This document shows positions 34,260-46,400 of a DNA stretch of 64,000 bases, one piece after another. The notes beneath the pieces are model-generated. The model saw nothing but the letters and a program-made list of their open reading frames with translations, was not told the DNA's origin and ran no database searches. Origin of the DNA: Saccharopolyspora_C sp047200635. Its GTDB lineage: Bacteria > Actinomycetota > Actinomycetes > Mycobacteriales > Pseudonocardiaceae. The stretch is taken from positions 1 to 64,000 of the forward strand of contig NZ_JBJZOI010000017.1 in assembly GCF_047200635.1 (NCBI RefSeq), given 5' to 3'. A program made the translations under genes and the position numbers. Position 1 is the first letter of the stretch; the number at the start of each line of letters is the position of its first letter.

Positions 34260-35230
34260 CAGATCTCCCAGCCGATCTTGCGGAAACTGGAGCGCACGGC
34301 GGGGTGTTCGAGCATCCCCGCCTTGCCGAAGGCGCGCAGCACGTTCTGCACGATCGGCATGTCCGTCGTGACGTCGAAACCCGCGTACAGCTGACCGATC
34401 GAGCGCTCGGCCGCGTCGCGGTCGCCGAGCACCTCCTCCAGCAGCTGAGCGTTGAACCGCTTCTCCGATTCGACGGACAGGTAGAGCTTCACGAACTCCC
34501 CCATCAGCGATCCGATGGCCTCGCGGTGGTCCTCCGGGATCTCCGCCCACAAGTACGTCATCAGGTCGAGGAAGAACGCGTAGTGCCGCGACTCGTCGTT
34601 CATGTGGTCGTTGACGTAGTAGCGGATGGACGGGTGCACGCCCTTGCTGTCGAAGAATTCGACGAGTTCGCGCACCAGCGTCGTCTCGAAGCAGCAGTTC
34701 GCCAGGATCTCGAACACGTCGTGGTACCGCGGGTCGAGCCGCTTCTTGATCTCGGTGACGGCGCGCTGCGAATCCGAGGTGGGGAAGTCGAACTCACCCA
34801 GGTCCGGGTACCGCTCCCGCAGCTGCATGATGAGGTCCTGGGCGATGTAGACGTGGTAGTACTCGTCGATCACGATCGAGTAGGTATTCAGCTTGATCTC
34901 GGGCCCGAATTCGACCGGGAGGTCCGCGTGGAGGACCTTCGTGCACGCCGACACGATCTCCTCGATCTCCAGGTTCACGATGTCGTGCAAGTACTTGAAG
35001 AAGGACTGGATGAGGATCCGCTCCTTCGCCGGCTCCCCCAGCGCGGCGACGGTCTCGTCCAGCAGCAGCGGCTGGCGGTCCTCCGGGAAGAAGTACCCGC
35101 GCTGGCTGAAGTCGATCGTCTTGCGGGGCCGGGTTCGCACCGAACCCCGCGCCTCCCAGCGGGCCGCGTAGTCCGGCCCCAGGCTCCGCAGCCGGGAACC
35201 GGCCACTGCGGTGTCGTCGGTAGTGGTCAT
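34259..35230 (-). CDS. AurF-like diiron N-oxygenase
   Basis: 323 residues of the ferritin-like p-aminobenzoate N-oxygenase family. Candidate iron ligands fall in order: E88/E90 (NLEIEE), E123 and H126 (DEYYH), E182 (CFETT), H209, E213 and H216 (NDHMNDESRH), the seven-ligand pattern with an extra His seen in AurF and CmlI. These enzymes oxidise amines to hydroxylamine, nitroso or nitro groups. Althiomycin begins with an aldoxime made by oxidising the Gly-derived aminomethyl group, so this enzyme is the natural candidate. ATG 35230 is preceded by AAAGG. A strong hairpin separates it from the exporter gene upstream in the operon. Confidence 0.82.
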   Translation of the reverse strand: MTTTDDTAVAGSRLRSLGPDYAARWEARGSVRTRPRKTIDFSQRGYFFPEDRQPLLLDETVAALGEPAKERILIQSFFKYLHDIVNLEIEEIVSACTKVLHADLPVEFGPEIKLNTYSIVIDEYYHVYIAQDLIMQLRERYPDLGEFDFPTSDSQRAVTEIKKRLDPRYHDVFEILANCCFETTLVRELVEFFDSKGVHPSIRYYVNDHMNDESRHYAFFLDLMTYLWAEIPEDHREAIGSLMGEFVKLYLSVESEKRFNAQLLEEVLGDRDAAERSIGQLYAGFDVTTDMPIVQNVLRAFGKAGMLEHPAVRSSFRKIGWEI

Positions 35231-35272
35231 GATCAACCTTTCTCGCGGGATGCGATCCGGCCGGCCCGCGCT

Positions 35273-35306
35273 CGCGCCGGGGCCCGGGTTCGCGGGCCCC
35301 GGCGCG
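35273..35306 (-). terminator. Hairpin between exporter and N-oxygenase genes
   Basis: A perfect 14-bp stem (35273-35286 with 35293-35306), 6-base loop, lies between the stop of the MFS gene and the start of the N-oxygenase gene. It may partly terminate or stabilise the transcript, giving lower or separate expression of the two tailoring genes. Confidence 0.65.
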
Positions 35307-35316
35307 GACGGAGGGC

Positions 35317-36528
35317 TCAGCTGGGTTCGGGGACCTTCTCGGCGCGCGCGTCCAGCAGCCGCCGCCCGGACAGCGCCAACGGCGCCGCGATGAGGACGGC
35401 GACGAGCATCACGGCGGCGGGCACCAGGGCGGTGCCGGTGAACAGCCCGCTGGAGACGCCGGTCAGCACGGTCACCAGCAGGGCGCGGGAGCTCATGGTC
35501 AGCGATGAAGCGGCACCGCCGAGTTCGGGGACGACCTCCATCGACCGGCCGAACACCACCGGGTAGCAGATGGCGAAACCGACGCAGAACAGCGCGATCG
35601 ACGCCGTGGTCGCCACCGCGCCGCCGCCGAGCAGCAGGAACAGCACGACCCCGGCCAGCGCCGCGCCGAAGCTGATGCGGACGGTGGACTCCGGCCCGCC
35701 CAGCAGCGGGATCACCTTCGTGGCCACCATGCTCGGGATCGCGAACGAGGCCACGATCACCAGCAGGTGCGCGGCGAACTGGAGCGTGGTGAGCCCGAAG
35801 GCCTCGACGTAGAGGAACGAGCTGGAGGCGATGAACACCATGTACGAGGCGAACAGCAGGCTCGGCACCAGCGACGTCGCCACGAACAGCCCGCTCCCGA
35901 GCAGCCTCCGGTAGTCGCCGACGACCTTGCGGGCACCGCCCCGGTCGAGCTGCCCCTTCGTCTCCGGCAGGAACAGCGCCACCAGCAGCAGTCCCAGCGC
36001 GGTGACGGCGAGCACGACCAGGTAGTTGCCCCGCCAGCCGATCGTCCGGTTCACCAGGCCGCCCAGCGGAGGAGCGCACGTCATGAGGATGGACATCGCG
36101 GCGTTGGTCATGCCGAACATCGCCATCGCGCGCTCACCGCGGTAGAGGTCGCTGATGATGACGAACACCAGGACCACCGAGGTGCTGGCCCCGATGCCCT
36201 GCACGAACCGCGCGGCCAGCAGGAACTCGATGTTCGGGGCGATCGCGCAGCCCAGCGCGCCGACCAGCATGACCGAGTTGCCGACGAGCATCACGGCCCG
36301 CCTGCCGAACCGGTCCGAGATCGGGCCGTACACGAGCGCGCCGAGGCAGTAGCCGAGGAAGTTGAGGGTGATGGTGAGCTGCACGACCGACCCCGCGACG
36401 CCGAACTCGCGGGCGATGTCCGGGAAGCTCGGCACGGACATGTCGATCTCGATGATGGTGCCGATGAGGGTGATGACCAGCAGAGCCGGGAGGTACTTCC
36501 CGGGTGCGGGCCGGGCTTCTTGAGTCAT
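35317..36528 (-). CDS. MFS exporter (Bcr/CflA type)
   Basis: About 403 residues with twelve hydrophobic helices. The loop 2-3 motif GPISDRFGRRAVML and the early motif D-x-x-V-P-x-x-P (IDMSVPSFPDIA) mark the drug:H+ antiporter Bcr/CflA group. Location inside the cluster suggests product export and self-protection, important because althiomycin blocks bacterial translation. The chosen start is ATG 36528; a GTG at 36543, overlapping the stop of the hydrolase gene, is an equally possible coupled start. Confidence 0.85.
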   Translation of the reverse strand: MTQEARPAPGKYLPALLVITLIGTIIEIDMSVPSFPDIAREFGVAGSVVQLTITLNFLGYCLGALVYGPISDRFGRRAVMLVGNSVMLVGALGCAIAPNIEFLLAARFVQGIGASTSVVLVFVIISDLYRGERAMAMFGMTNAAMSILMTCAPPLGGLVNRTIGWRGNYLVVLAVTALGLLLVALFLPETKGQLDRGGARKVVGDYRRLLGSGLFVATSLVPSLLFASYMVFIASSSFLYVEAFGLTTLQFAAHLLVIVASFAIPSMVATKVIPLLGGPESTVRISFGAALAGVVLFLLLGGGAVATTASIALFCVGFAICYPVVFGRSMEVVPELGGAASSLTMSSRALLVTVLTGVSSGLFTGTALVPAAVMLVAVLIAAPLALSGRRLLDARAEKVPEPS

Positions 36529-36539
36529 TGTTCCGCTTC

Positions 36540-37439
36540 TCACGATGGGACGGCTTTCGTGGCGTTCTCCAAGAATTCACCCCACTGCCGCGCGCATTCG
36601 GCGGGCTCTTCCAAGTGCGCCATGTGTGACGAATTTGGGATTACCGTAACGCGAGAACCCGGCAGGGACCGCGAATACGCGCGACACACCTTGGGCGAGG
36701 TGAAATCGTGTTCGCCGCACGTTAGCAGAGCCGGAATGCGCAACTCGGACAACCGGTCGCAGCGGTGGTACGAACGCAGATTCCCGGATACGTGGAATTC
36801 GGTCGGACCCCACATCGCGTCGCGCACGACCGGACTCGTCGCGGCCGAACCGCCCACCAGCGCGTCCGGCCACGGGAGGCGCCTGCACAGGTGCCGCTCG
36901 GCGAAGTGCAGCATCGCCTCCGCCTGTTCGGCACCACCCGGAACTCCCCGCACCGCGGAGCTGATCGCCGAGGCCACCCGGGGCGGCAATCCCATCAGCA
37001 GGTTCTGCATCTCGCGCTCGTGCTGCCGGACGCTGAGCACCGGGGAGTGCAGCACCACCGACTCCGCGCCCGGCGCACCGCGCAGCAGCAGATCGCAGGC
37101 GATCATCGTTCCGAAGGAGTGCGCGTACAGGTGGAAGCGGTCGAGCCCGCTGGCGCAGACGACCTCCGCCAGCTCGTCGACGAACCTGGGCAGCCGCCAC
37201 AGCTCCGGGTCGGGCGGGCGATCCGACCGCCCGCAGCCGAGCTGGTCGTAGACCAGCACCGGATGCCCGGGCAGCAGCCCGGCCAACGGCCGCAGGTAGT
37301 CGTGCGGAGTGCCCGGCCCCCCGTGCACCGCCACCACCGGAATCCCCGGTGCCCCCGGGTTGAGCAGCTCGCTCCACACCCGGCCACCGGGCACCTCGAT
37401 CCGCCGTCCCGCGCGCGGCGTCCCGCCGTGCTCGGTCAT
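36540..37439 (-). CDS. Alpha/beta hydrolase, proline iminopeptidase-like (S33)
   Basis: 299 residues. The oxyanion HGGPGTPHDYL motif, the nucleophile in YAHSFGTM, an acid in CGEHDFTS and the His in SSHMAHLEEP complete a serine hydrolase of the S33 group. Its ATG overlaps the stop of the large synthetase. A similar hydrolase accompanies althiomycin synthetases in other producers, as far as I recall. It may remove misprimed intermediates or help release or cyclise the chain; the role is not settled by sequence. Confidence 0.8.
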   Translation of the reverse strand: MTEHGGTPRAGRRIEVPGGRVWSELLNPGAPGIPVVAVHGGPGTPHDYLRPLAGLLPGHPVLVYDQLGCGRSDRPPDPELWRLPRFVDELAEVVCASGLDRFHLYAHSFGTMIACDLLLRGAPGAESVVLHSPVLSVRQHEREMQNLLMGLPPRVASAISSAVRGVPGGAEQAEAMLHFAERHLCRRLPWPDALVGGSAATSPVVRDAMWGPTEFHVSGNLRSYHRCDRLSELRIPALLTCGEHDFTSPKVCRAYSRSLPGSRVTVIPNSSHMAHLEEPAECARQWGEFLENATKAVPS

Positions 37440-40400
37440 CGCGTCCTCCCCAGGTCCTCGGCGATGCGCGCCACGTGCGGCATCGCGTTCATGCTCAAGT
37501 GGTTCCCCGGTACGGCGACCTGCCGCCAGCCGCCGCGGGCCAGCGCCCGCCACCACCGGTCCTGGCCGGCGGGGAAGTCGGCGATCTCCTCCTCGTGCGC
37601 GAAGAACACCAGATCGCCCTCGTACGGCCGGGGGACGTAGCGGTGCATGGCCTCGTCGTGCCTGCGCCACGTGTCCAGGTACCTGGGCAGGAAATCGCTG
37701 CTCAGCATCTCCTCGAACGGCGTCCCCCGGGCCGATCGGGCGAGGTGGTCGATCTTGGCCCGCAGGCCGTCCACCCGTTCGACCTCGGCGAGCGGGAACA
37801 TCTCCGCCGGCAGCCCGTAGCGCACCAGGTAGTGCAGGATCTCGACCTCCGACAGGCGCTCCGGCAGGTTGCCGTGCGCGGGGCTGTCGATGAGGACCAC
37901 CTCGGGCGCGCAGCCGGTGCGCTGGAACACCAGCTGGGCCATCTCGTAGGCGACGATCCCGCCGAAGGAGGAACCACCGAGCCGGTAGGGCGGCTTCAGG
38001 CCCAGTTCGTCGAGGGTGTTCAGGTAGGACTCGGCGATCGCCTCGACGGTGTCGAACTCGGCCGCCCCGTCGAGCATCGGCGAGCGGAGCGCGAACACCG
38101 GCTGGTCCTCGGGCAGGTGCTGCGCGAGTTCCCGGTAGAAGTACACGTCCCCGCCGATCGGGTGCACCAGCACCAGCGGGGCGACGAGGTCCGGTTCGCC
38201 CTGCCGGACGCGGACGACCGGACTCCCGGAAGCCGGTCCCCGGGACGGCTGCCGGAGGTGCTCCAGCAGTGCGGCCGGGGTGTGCCGCGGCAACGACATG
38301 AACTCGACGCGGCGTCCGGTCCCCCGTTCGATGCGCGCCGCCAGCTGCACCACCGCGAGCGAATCGCCGCCGTGCTCGAAGAAGTCGTCCTCCGGGCGCA
38401 CCTGGTCGACGCCCAGCACGGCCCGCCACGCCTCGACCACCACCGAGTCGATGGCGCTCGCCGGGGCCGGGTTCGCCACCGGTGCGGACCGGTCCGGTGC
38501 CCGCCCGACCCAGTGCTCCGCGCGGTCGAAGGCGTATCCCGGCAACCGGACCCGATCGGCCGGGGTGAGCTCGAACAGCGCGTCGGCATCGACGCGCGCC
38601 CCGGCCGCGTGCGCGGTCCCGAGCGCGGCCAGCGCGGTGGCGTGCTCCCGTTCCGGGTCCGGCATGGCCGCGACGGCGAGCGCCTCCGCGCGGCGCGGGT
38701 TCTTGCGCGCGAAACGGGTCAGCGCCCGTCCCGGTCCGACCTCCACCAGCAGCGCGTCCGCCGTCTCCGCCGAGTGGTGCAGGCGGTCCAGGCCGGCGGC
38801 GAAGGCGACCTGCTCCCGCAGGTGGCGGACCCAGTACCGCGGGCGGGTCACCTCGTCGGGATCCGCCCAGTCGCCGGTGAGCCCGGAGACGAACGGGAGG
38901 ACCGGGCGGTGCGCGCTGATGCCGTCGAAGGCGCGCTCGAACTCGTCGAGCACCGGGTCCAGCAACCTGGAGTGGAAGGCCCGTCGCACCGGAAGCCGCC
39001 TGGCGACGACGCCCCGCTCGGCGAGCCGCGCGGCGCAGCGCTCGACGGCGTCGACCGGACCGGACAGCACGCAGCTGTCGGCGTCGTTGACGGCCGCGAG
39101 GTCCAGGCCGTGCTCGTCGGCACGCGCGTCCTCCGCGGGGAGCGGGACCGCGAGCATCGCCCCTGCCTCGCTGGCCGCCGTCGCCCGCGCTCGGGCGCAC
39201 ACCAGCCGCAGCGCGTCCCGCGTCGAGAACACCCCCGCCAGGCAGGCCGCCACGTACTCGCCCAGGCTGTGCCCGAGCATCGCGGCGGGACGCAGGCCGC
39301 GAGCCAGCAGCAACCTCGCCAGCGCGTACTCGGTGACGAACAGCGCGGGTTGGGTCAGCAGCGGCTCGTGCACGCGATCGGTGCGGCCCAGCAGGTCCTC
39401 CTCGGCCACGTCCGGGAAGACCTCGCGCAGCACCGCGGCGCACTCGTCCACAGCGGACCTGAACGCCGGTTCGGCGGCGTAGAGCCCCGCGCCCATGCCG
39501 CTGTGCTGTGCTCCTTGGCCGGGGAACAGGAAGACCACCGGCCGCCCCGCCCTGGCCGGGACGTGGTCGTCCACCTCGCGGTGCAGCGATTCCCGCAGCG
39601 CCACCGGGTCCTCGCCGACGACCACCCGGCCGAAGTCGAACCGGTGCCTGGCGGAGAGCAGCGTGTAGCCCACCCGGCTCAGGTCCGCGTCCGGGTGGTC
39701 GGCCAGGTGCGCGGCGAGCGCGTCGGACTGCCTGCGCACGGCCTCCGGCGTCGGCCCGGACACCACCAGGAGCTTCCGGGAGACGCTCGCCGCGCTGCGG
39801 GCAGCGGCGGCGGGCGCCTGTTCCAGCACGGCGTGGGCGTTGGTCCCGCCGATGCCGAACGAGCTGACCCCGGCGCGCAGCACGTCGCCGGGCCACTCCC
39901 GGTGCTCGGTGCCGATGCGGAAGCCGCTGCCCTCGATCTCCAGCGCGGGGTTCGGCGCGCGGTGGTGCAGCGTGGGCACCAGCTGGCGGTTCTCCAGGCA
40001 GAGCACGGCTTTGATGAAGCCGGCGATGCCGGAAGCGGCGTCGAGGTGCCCGATGTTGGTCTTCACCGCGCCGAGCACGCGGTCCGGTCCGCTCGCACCG
40101 CCGTCGAACGCCGCGCGCAGCCCGGCGAACTCGATCGGGTCCCCCAGCGCGGTTCCGGTGCCGTGCGCTTCGACGTAGCCGATCGTGTCCGCGACGACCC
40201 CGGCACGGCGGTGCGCGGCCTTGATCACGGCGGCCTGCCTGCGGGCGCTCGGGGCGGTGTAGCCCACCTTGTCGTGCCCGTCGTTGTTGATCGCCGAGCC
40301 CTTGAGCACCGCGCGCACCGGGTCGCCGTCGGCCAGCGCCCGCTCCAGCGGCTTCAGCACGACCAGCCCGACGCCCTGGCCTTCGACGGTGCCCCGCGCG

Positions 40401-43400
40401 TCGGCGTCGAACGCGCGGCAGCGCCCGTCCGGGGAGAACACCATGCCCTCCTGGTGCAGGTACCCCTCGGTGCCGAGCTTGCCGATCGAGACCCCGCCCG
40501 CGAGCGCCACGTCGCAGTCCCCGGCGAGCAGCGCCACCGCGGCCTGGTGCACGGCGACCAGCGACGACGAGCACGCCGTCTGGACGGTGACGGCCGGACC
40601 GGTCAGGTCGAGCCGGTACGCCGTCTTGGTGGGCAGGAAGTCGGGCCGGTTGTGGATCATCGCCTGGTACTCGGCGGCGGGGTCGAGCGGCGCCAGCGCG
40701 GGGCGGACGTGCTCGTCGAGGTAGCCGTTGCGCCCGACACCGGCGAACAACCCGATGCTGCCCGGGTGCTCGTGCGGGTCGTGGAAGGCGTCCTCCAGGG
40801 CGTGCCACGCGCACTCCAGGAACACCCGGTGCTGCGGATCCATGATCTCGGCCTCGTGTCGGGAGAAGCCGAAGAACCCGGCGTCGAACCCGGCGATGTC
40901 CCGCAGCCTGCTCTGCGCGGGGACGTAGTCGGGCCGGTCGAGCAGCTCGGGGTCGACTCCGGCGGCGCGCAGCTCCTCGCGGTCGAGCCGGACGATCGAC
41001 TCGTGCCCGGCGGTGAGGTTCCGCCAGAACTCGGTGACGTCGTCGGCGTCGGGGAACCGGCAGGCCATGCCGATCACGGCGATGTCGCGCTCCGCCACCG
41101 GGCCCCGGACGACCACTTCGGCGTCCGCCGCCGATCCGCCGGTCAGGTGAGCGGCGAGCTCGGCGATCGTCGGACGGGTGAACAGGTCGTTGAGCCGGAG
41201 CCGGTGGCGCAGCGGCTCCGCGAGCCTGCCGTGCACCTGGGTCAGCAGCACGGAGTTGCCGCCCAGGTCGAAGAAGCGGTCGTGCACGCCGATCCGCTCC
41301 AGCCCCAGCACCTCGCGCCACGCGCGCGCCAGCTCGGCCTCGATCTCGTCCCGCGGCTCCACCTGACGGGACGCGGCCTCCGCGCCGGGCACCGGCAGCG
41401 CACCGGCGTCGAGCTTCCCGCTGTGGGTCAGCGGGATCTCGTCGAGGCCGACCAGCGCGGACGGCATCGCGTGCGCGGGCAGCAGCTCGGCCAGGTGCCG
41501 CCGCAACGCCTCCTCGTCGACGTCCGGCGCGGCGGGTACGTAGTAGGCCAGCAGCCGCGCCGCCGCCGGTGCTCCGTCCGGGGTGTGCACGCGAGCCAGG
41601 CCGTGCCGCACGTCCGGGTGCGCGACCAGCGCCGCGTCCACTTCGCCGAGGTCGATGCGATGCCCGCGCAGCTTCACCTGGCCGTCGCCGCGGCCGAGGA
41701 ACTCCAGCTCCCCGTCCCCGAACCACCGCACCAGGTCCCCGGTGCGGTAGAGGCGGTGCTCGTCGACGAACCGCAGCGCGGTCAGCTCGGGATCGCCGGC
41801 GTAGCCGTGCGCGAGTCCGGCGCCGCCGATGTGCAGTTCGCCGACGGCCCCGACGGGCAGCGGCTCGCCGCCCCTGCCGAGCACGTGCGCACGTTCACCG
41901 GGCAAGGCCCGGCCGATGCTCACCGGCTCCGAGTCGGCGGGCGCGCTCCGGTAGGTCCGCGAGGTCGACCAGATCGTCGTCTCGGTCGGCCCGTAGACGT
42001 TGACGACCTCCGCGAACAGGCCCACCGCGGCCGTCAGCAGGTGGCGTTCCAGCTTCTCGCCGCCCACCAGCAGGCGCGTGGACCCGGTGTTGCGCAGCAC
42101 GTCCCGCTTCATCTCCAGCAGGCTGGGGGTCATCTGCACGAAGTCCAGCCCGGCGCAGTCCAGCTCGGGGACCATCGGGTCGGCCAGCACGACGCTGCCA
42201 CCGGTGAGCAGGGTCAGCCCGTACTCCAGCCCGAAGATGTCGAAGACGTGGTTGGTCATGCTGCACGTGCGCAGCGGTCCGGCACCGGCGAAGTGCTTGC
42301 CGCGGACGGCTTCCACCACGCCGGTCACCGACCGGTGCCCCACCACCACGCCCTTCGGGTCGCCGGTGCTCCCGGAGGTGTGCAGGACGTAGGCCGGTTC
42401 GTCGCCGCGCATCGCCACGTCCCGGTTCGCCGGGTCCTCCCGGTCGATGCGGGCGGCGGTGTCCGGGTCGTCCAGCACGACGCTCACGAGCTCGGGCCAG
42501 CGCCGCGCGACCCGTTCGGCGTGGCGCCGTTCGGTGATCACGCCCCGCGCTCCGCTGCCGCGGATCATGCGGCGGATCCGCTCGTCGGGGTAGTCCGCGT
42601 CGACCGGGATGTAGGCCCCTCCGGACTTGAGCACGGCCAGCAGCGCCGTCAGCAGCCGCGGCCCGCGGTCGAGCAGCAGCAGGAACCGCTCGCCCTCGCC
42701 CGACGCGCTCACCAGGTGGCGGGCGAGCCGGTTCGCGTCCTCGTTCAGGCGCGCGTAGCTCAGCACCTGCCCCGCGTGCTGCACCGCCGGGGCGTGCGGG
42801 TTCCGGGCCGCCTGCTGCTCGAACGCGCGGTGCACCAGGGGCTGTTCGGGTTCGGCGGAGCCGGTGTCGTTCCAGTCCGCCTGCCGCGCCAGGTCGGTGT
42901 CGTCCGCGAGGACCAGTCCGTCGGCGGCCGACTCCGGGGCCTCGGCGAACCGCGCCAGCACCGACTCCACGCCGCGCAGCAGCCTGCGCGCGGTTTCCGG
43001 TGCGATCAGCTCGGCCGCGAAGTCCAGCACCAGGGCCACGGCCTCGGCGTCCTCCACGGCGGACAGCACGAGCGGGTAGTCGCGCTTCTGGTGCCGGAAG
43101 CGGAAGACGGGGTGCGGTTCGGACCGATCACCTCGGGAGCCCGGGTAGTTCTCGTAGATGAACAGCGTGTCGAACAGTCGCCTGTCCGGCGGTTGCAGCG
43201 CCGCGAGGTCCACGGCGCTGCGGGCGTTGGCCTCCTGCACCGCGTCCTGGAGCTCGCGGACCTCGTCGAGGAGCGTCCCCGACCCGTCGTGCCGCACCAC
43301 CAGCGGCACGGTGCTCAGGAACAGCCCGACGGCCTCGTCGATGCCGTCGGCGGGCAGGTCGCGGCCGGCCAGCACGGTGCCGACGACGGTGGTGGTGCTG

Positions 43401-46400
43401 TGGCCGTAGGCGGCCAGCAACCGGTGCCAGGCGTACTGCAGGACGGCGTTGAAGGTCACCCCACCGCGCGCGGCGGCGCCGCGAACGCGCTGGAGCAGGT
43501 CGGCGTCCAGCGCGCCGACCTCCTGGCGCTGGTCCTCGACCTGCGACCGGGTGCCCAGGTCGACGTGCCGCCGCTCGGGACGCAGCAGCCCGCCGAGGTC
43601 GCACGAGCCGTCCAGCCCGCGCACCCGCTCCCGCCAGTAGGCGGCGTGCTCGTCCACCAGCGGCCGCAGCCGCCGGTGCACGGCCGGCGCGTGGTCGGCC
43701 GGTCGCGGGACCGGGCGGCCGTCGCGCAGCGCTCGGTACGCGTCGTGCACGGCGTCCACCAGGATCGGGCTGCTCCACCCGTCGAGGATCGCGTGGTGGG
43801 TGTTGAGCAGGCAGGCGTACCGCCCCTCGGCGAGCCGGCACAGCCGCACCCGGAACAACCCCGGCGTGCCGGTGTCGTACGGCGTGGCGCGGTCTTCGGC
43901 GAGCAGTTCGTCGAACGCTCGCCGCGGATCGGGATGTTCGGCGAGGTCGAGGTAGCGCCAGTTCAGCTCCGCCCGCCGAGCGATGACCTGCACCGGTTCC
44001 CGGCTCCAGTCGAACAGCGTGCGCAGCGCGCTGAACGAGTGCTGCGCGGCCTCCCACGCCTGCCGCAGCGAGTCCGGTTCCAGCTCGGCGTGGTAGTCCC
44101 ACACCACCTGCACCCGGTAGGCGTCGTCGACGTCCCCGTTCCGCATCGCGTGCGCCAGCAGCCCTCGCTGGAGCGAGGTCGCGGGCAGCACGTCCTCCAG
44201 CTCCCGATCGGCCTGCACCCGGTCGAGCTGCTCCTGCGGCAGGACGCCGCCGATGTCGCTGGCGGTGAGGTAGCCGCGCGGCTGGTCGGCGGTCGCGGCG
44301 ACCAGATCCGTGAGCTGGCGGCGGAAGGCGTCCGCCAGCAGCGCGGCCCCGGCGTCGGGCAGTCGGGTGCCGAGCCGGAACCGCAGCCGCCCGCCGACGA
44401 CCAGCCCGGCCAGGTTCACCGCGTGGGGCAGCGCGTTGTCCGGGTGAATCGCCCGCCCGGCGGGCTCGGCGGTGATCCGCCAGTTCTCGCCCGTTCCGCC
44501 GTCCAGCTGGCCGAGGTAGTTGAAGCACACGGGCGGCAGCGGCCGGTCGTAGCCGATCAGCGTCCCGTAGTCGGCGCCGTTGCCGGGCACGGCGCGCAGC
44601 GACTCCTTGACGTCGATCAGCGTCGCCACCGGGGTCTCCGAGGTGCGCAGCGCGAACGGGTACAGGGAGGTGAACCAGCCGACGGTGCGGGTGATGTCGA
44701 GGTCGTCGCCGAGGTCCTCGCGCCCGTGGCCTTCCAGCACCACGCCGTGCTCGGTCGCCCCGGTCAGTTCCGTCAACGCCGCCGCCAGGGCGGCGAGCAG
44801 CAGTTCGTGCACTCCGGTGCGGAGGAACCGGGGGCAGTCGTGCAGGACTCGGCGGGTCAGCTCCGCGTCGAACTCCAGCTCCGTCTCGACCGGCTCGCGG
44901 TGCGGCCGGAGCGCCGCGGGAACCGGAACGGTGACGGCGTCCCAGTGGGGCAGTTGACCGGTTTGGGCGCGCGCCCGGTCGGCCGCCGCCCGGGCCCACT
45001 GCCGGGTGCTGGTGGACTTCGGACCGAGCCGCTCCCCCGCGCAGGCGGAACGGAGATCGTCGACGAGGATGCGCCAGCTCACCGCGTCCACGGCGACGTG
45101 GTGCACCGCCAGGAACAACCGGTGCCCGCCGTCGTCGTACCCGTGCAGCCGTCCGACGGCCAGCAGCGGGCCGGTGCGCAGGTCGAAGTCGGACTGCCAG
45201 CTGGTGAGCACCTCGTCCAGCGCGCTGCTGAACCCGGGGGTGCCCTCGGCGGCGGGCAGGGTGCGCACGTCCAGTTCGCGGATCTCGGGGCACACCACGT
45301 CCGGGTCGTAGCGGTAGCCGTCCGCCGATTCCCGCAGCCGCAACGCGTCGTGCCGGGCGAGCACGGCGGTCACCGCGCCGCGCAGCACGTCGGTTCCCAG
45401 CTCCGGCGTCTCGATCAGGAACGCCTGGTTCCAGTGCTGCGGGCGGGGGAACCGCTGCGCGGCGAACCACGAGTGGATCGGCAGCGGTGGTGCTTCACCG
45501 TCGAGGACGCCCTGTTCGGCTCGCACCTCGCGGCGCGAGGTCGCGTGCGGCAGGACCTCCGCGCAGAAGCTCTCGATCGTGCGGTGCGCGAACACGTCGC
45601 GCACCGCCACGGCGAGGCCGAGTTCGCGGCGCAGCCGGCTCGTCATGCGGATCGCGACGATGCTGTCCACGCCGGCGCGCAGCAGGTCGTCGCGGATCCC
45701 GAGCCGCTCGCCCGGCACGCCCAGGACTTCGGCCCACAGGTCCCGCAACCGCAGCTGGTCGGCGGTGCGCGGAGCGACGTGCGCGGGAGCGGCGGGCGCG
45801 TCCACCTCGGGCAGCGCGGACCGGTCGAGCTTGCCGTTCGGGCTCAGCGGAGGTTCGGCCAGGTGCAGCAGCCGTTCCGGAACCATGTACGCGGGCAGCC
45901 GTTCGGCGAGCAGCGCCCGCAGTTCCGCGGCGTCGACCCGCTCGCGCGCCACGTAGTAGCCGACGAGGGACTGGACGCCGCCGACGTCGCGGACGTCCGC
46001 GACGGCCTGCTCCACGCGCGGATGCCGGGCGAGGGCGCTCTCGACCTCGCCCAGCTCGACGCGGTAGCCGTTGAGCTTCACCTGGAAATCCGTGCGCCCC
46101 AGGAACTCCATCCACCCCGAACGCGACCACCGCCCCACGTCCCCGGTCCGGTACAACCGACCCAGCACCGGATGCTCCACGAACCGCTCCGCCGACAGCT
46201 CGGGGGCTCGCCAGTAGCCCAGCGCGACCCCCGCGCCGCCGATGTGGATCTCACCGGGCACGCCGACCGGTGCGTGCGTCCCGTCCGCGGTGAGGACGTA
46301 CATGCGCTGCCCCGGCATCGCCACGCCGTACGGAACGCTCACCCAGCCCGGATCGACCTCGCCGACCTCGAACCACACCGACCAGATGCTGCCCTCCGTC

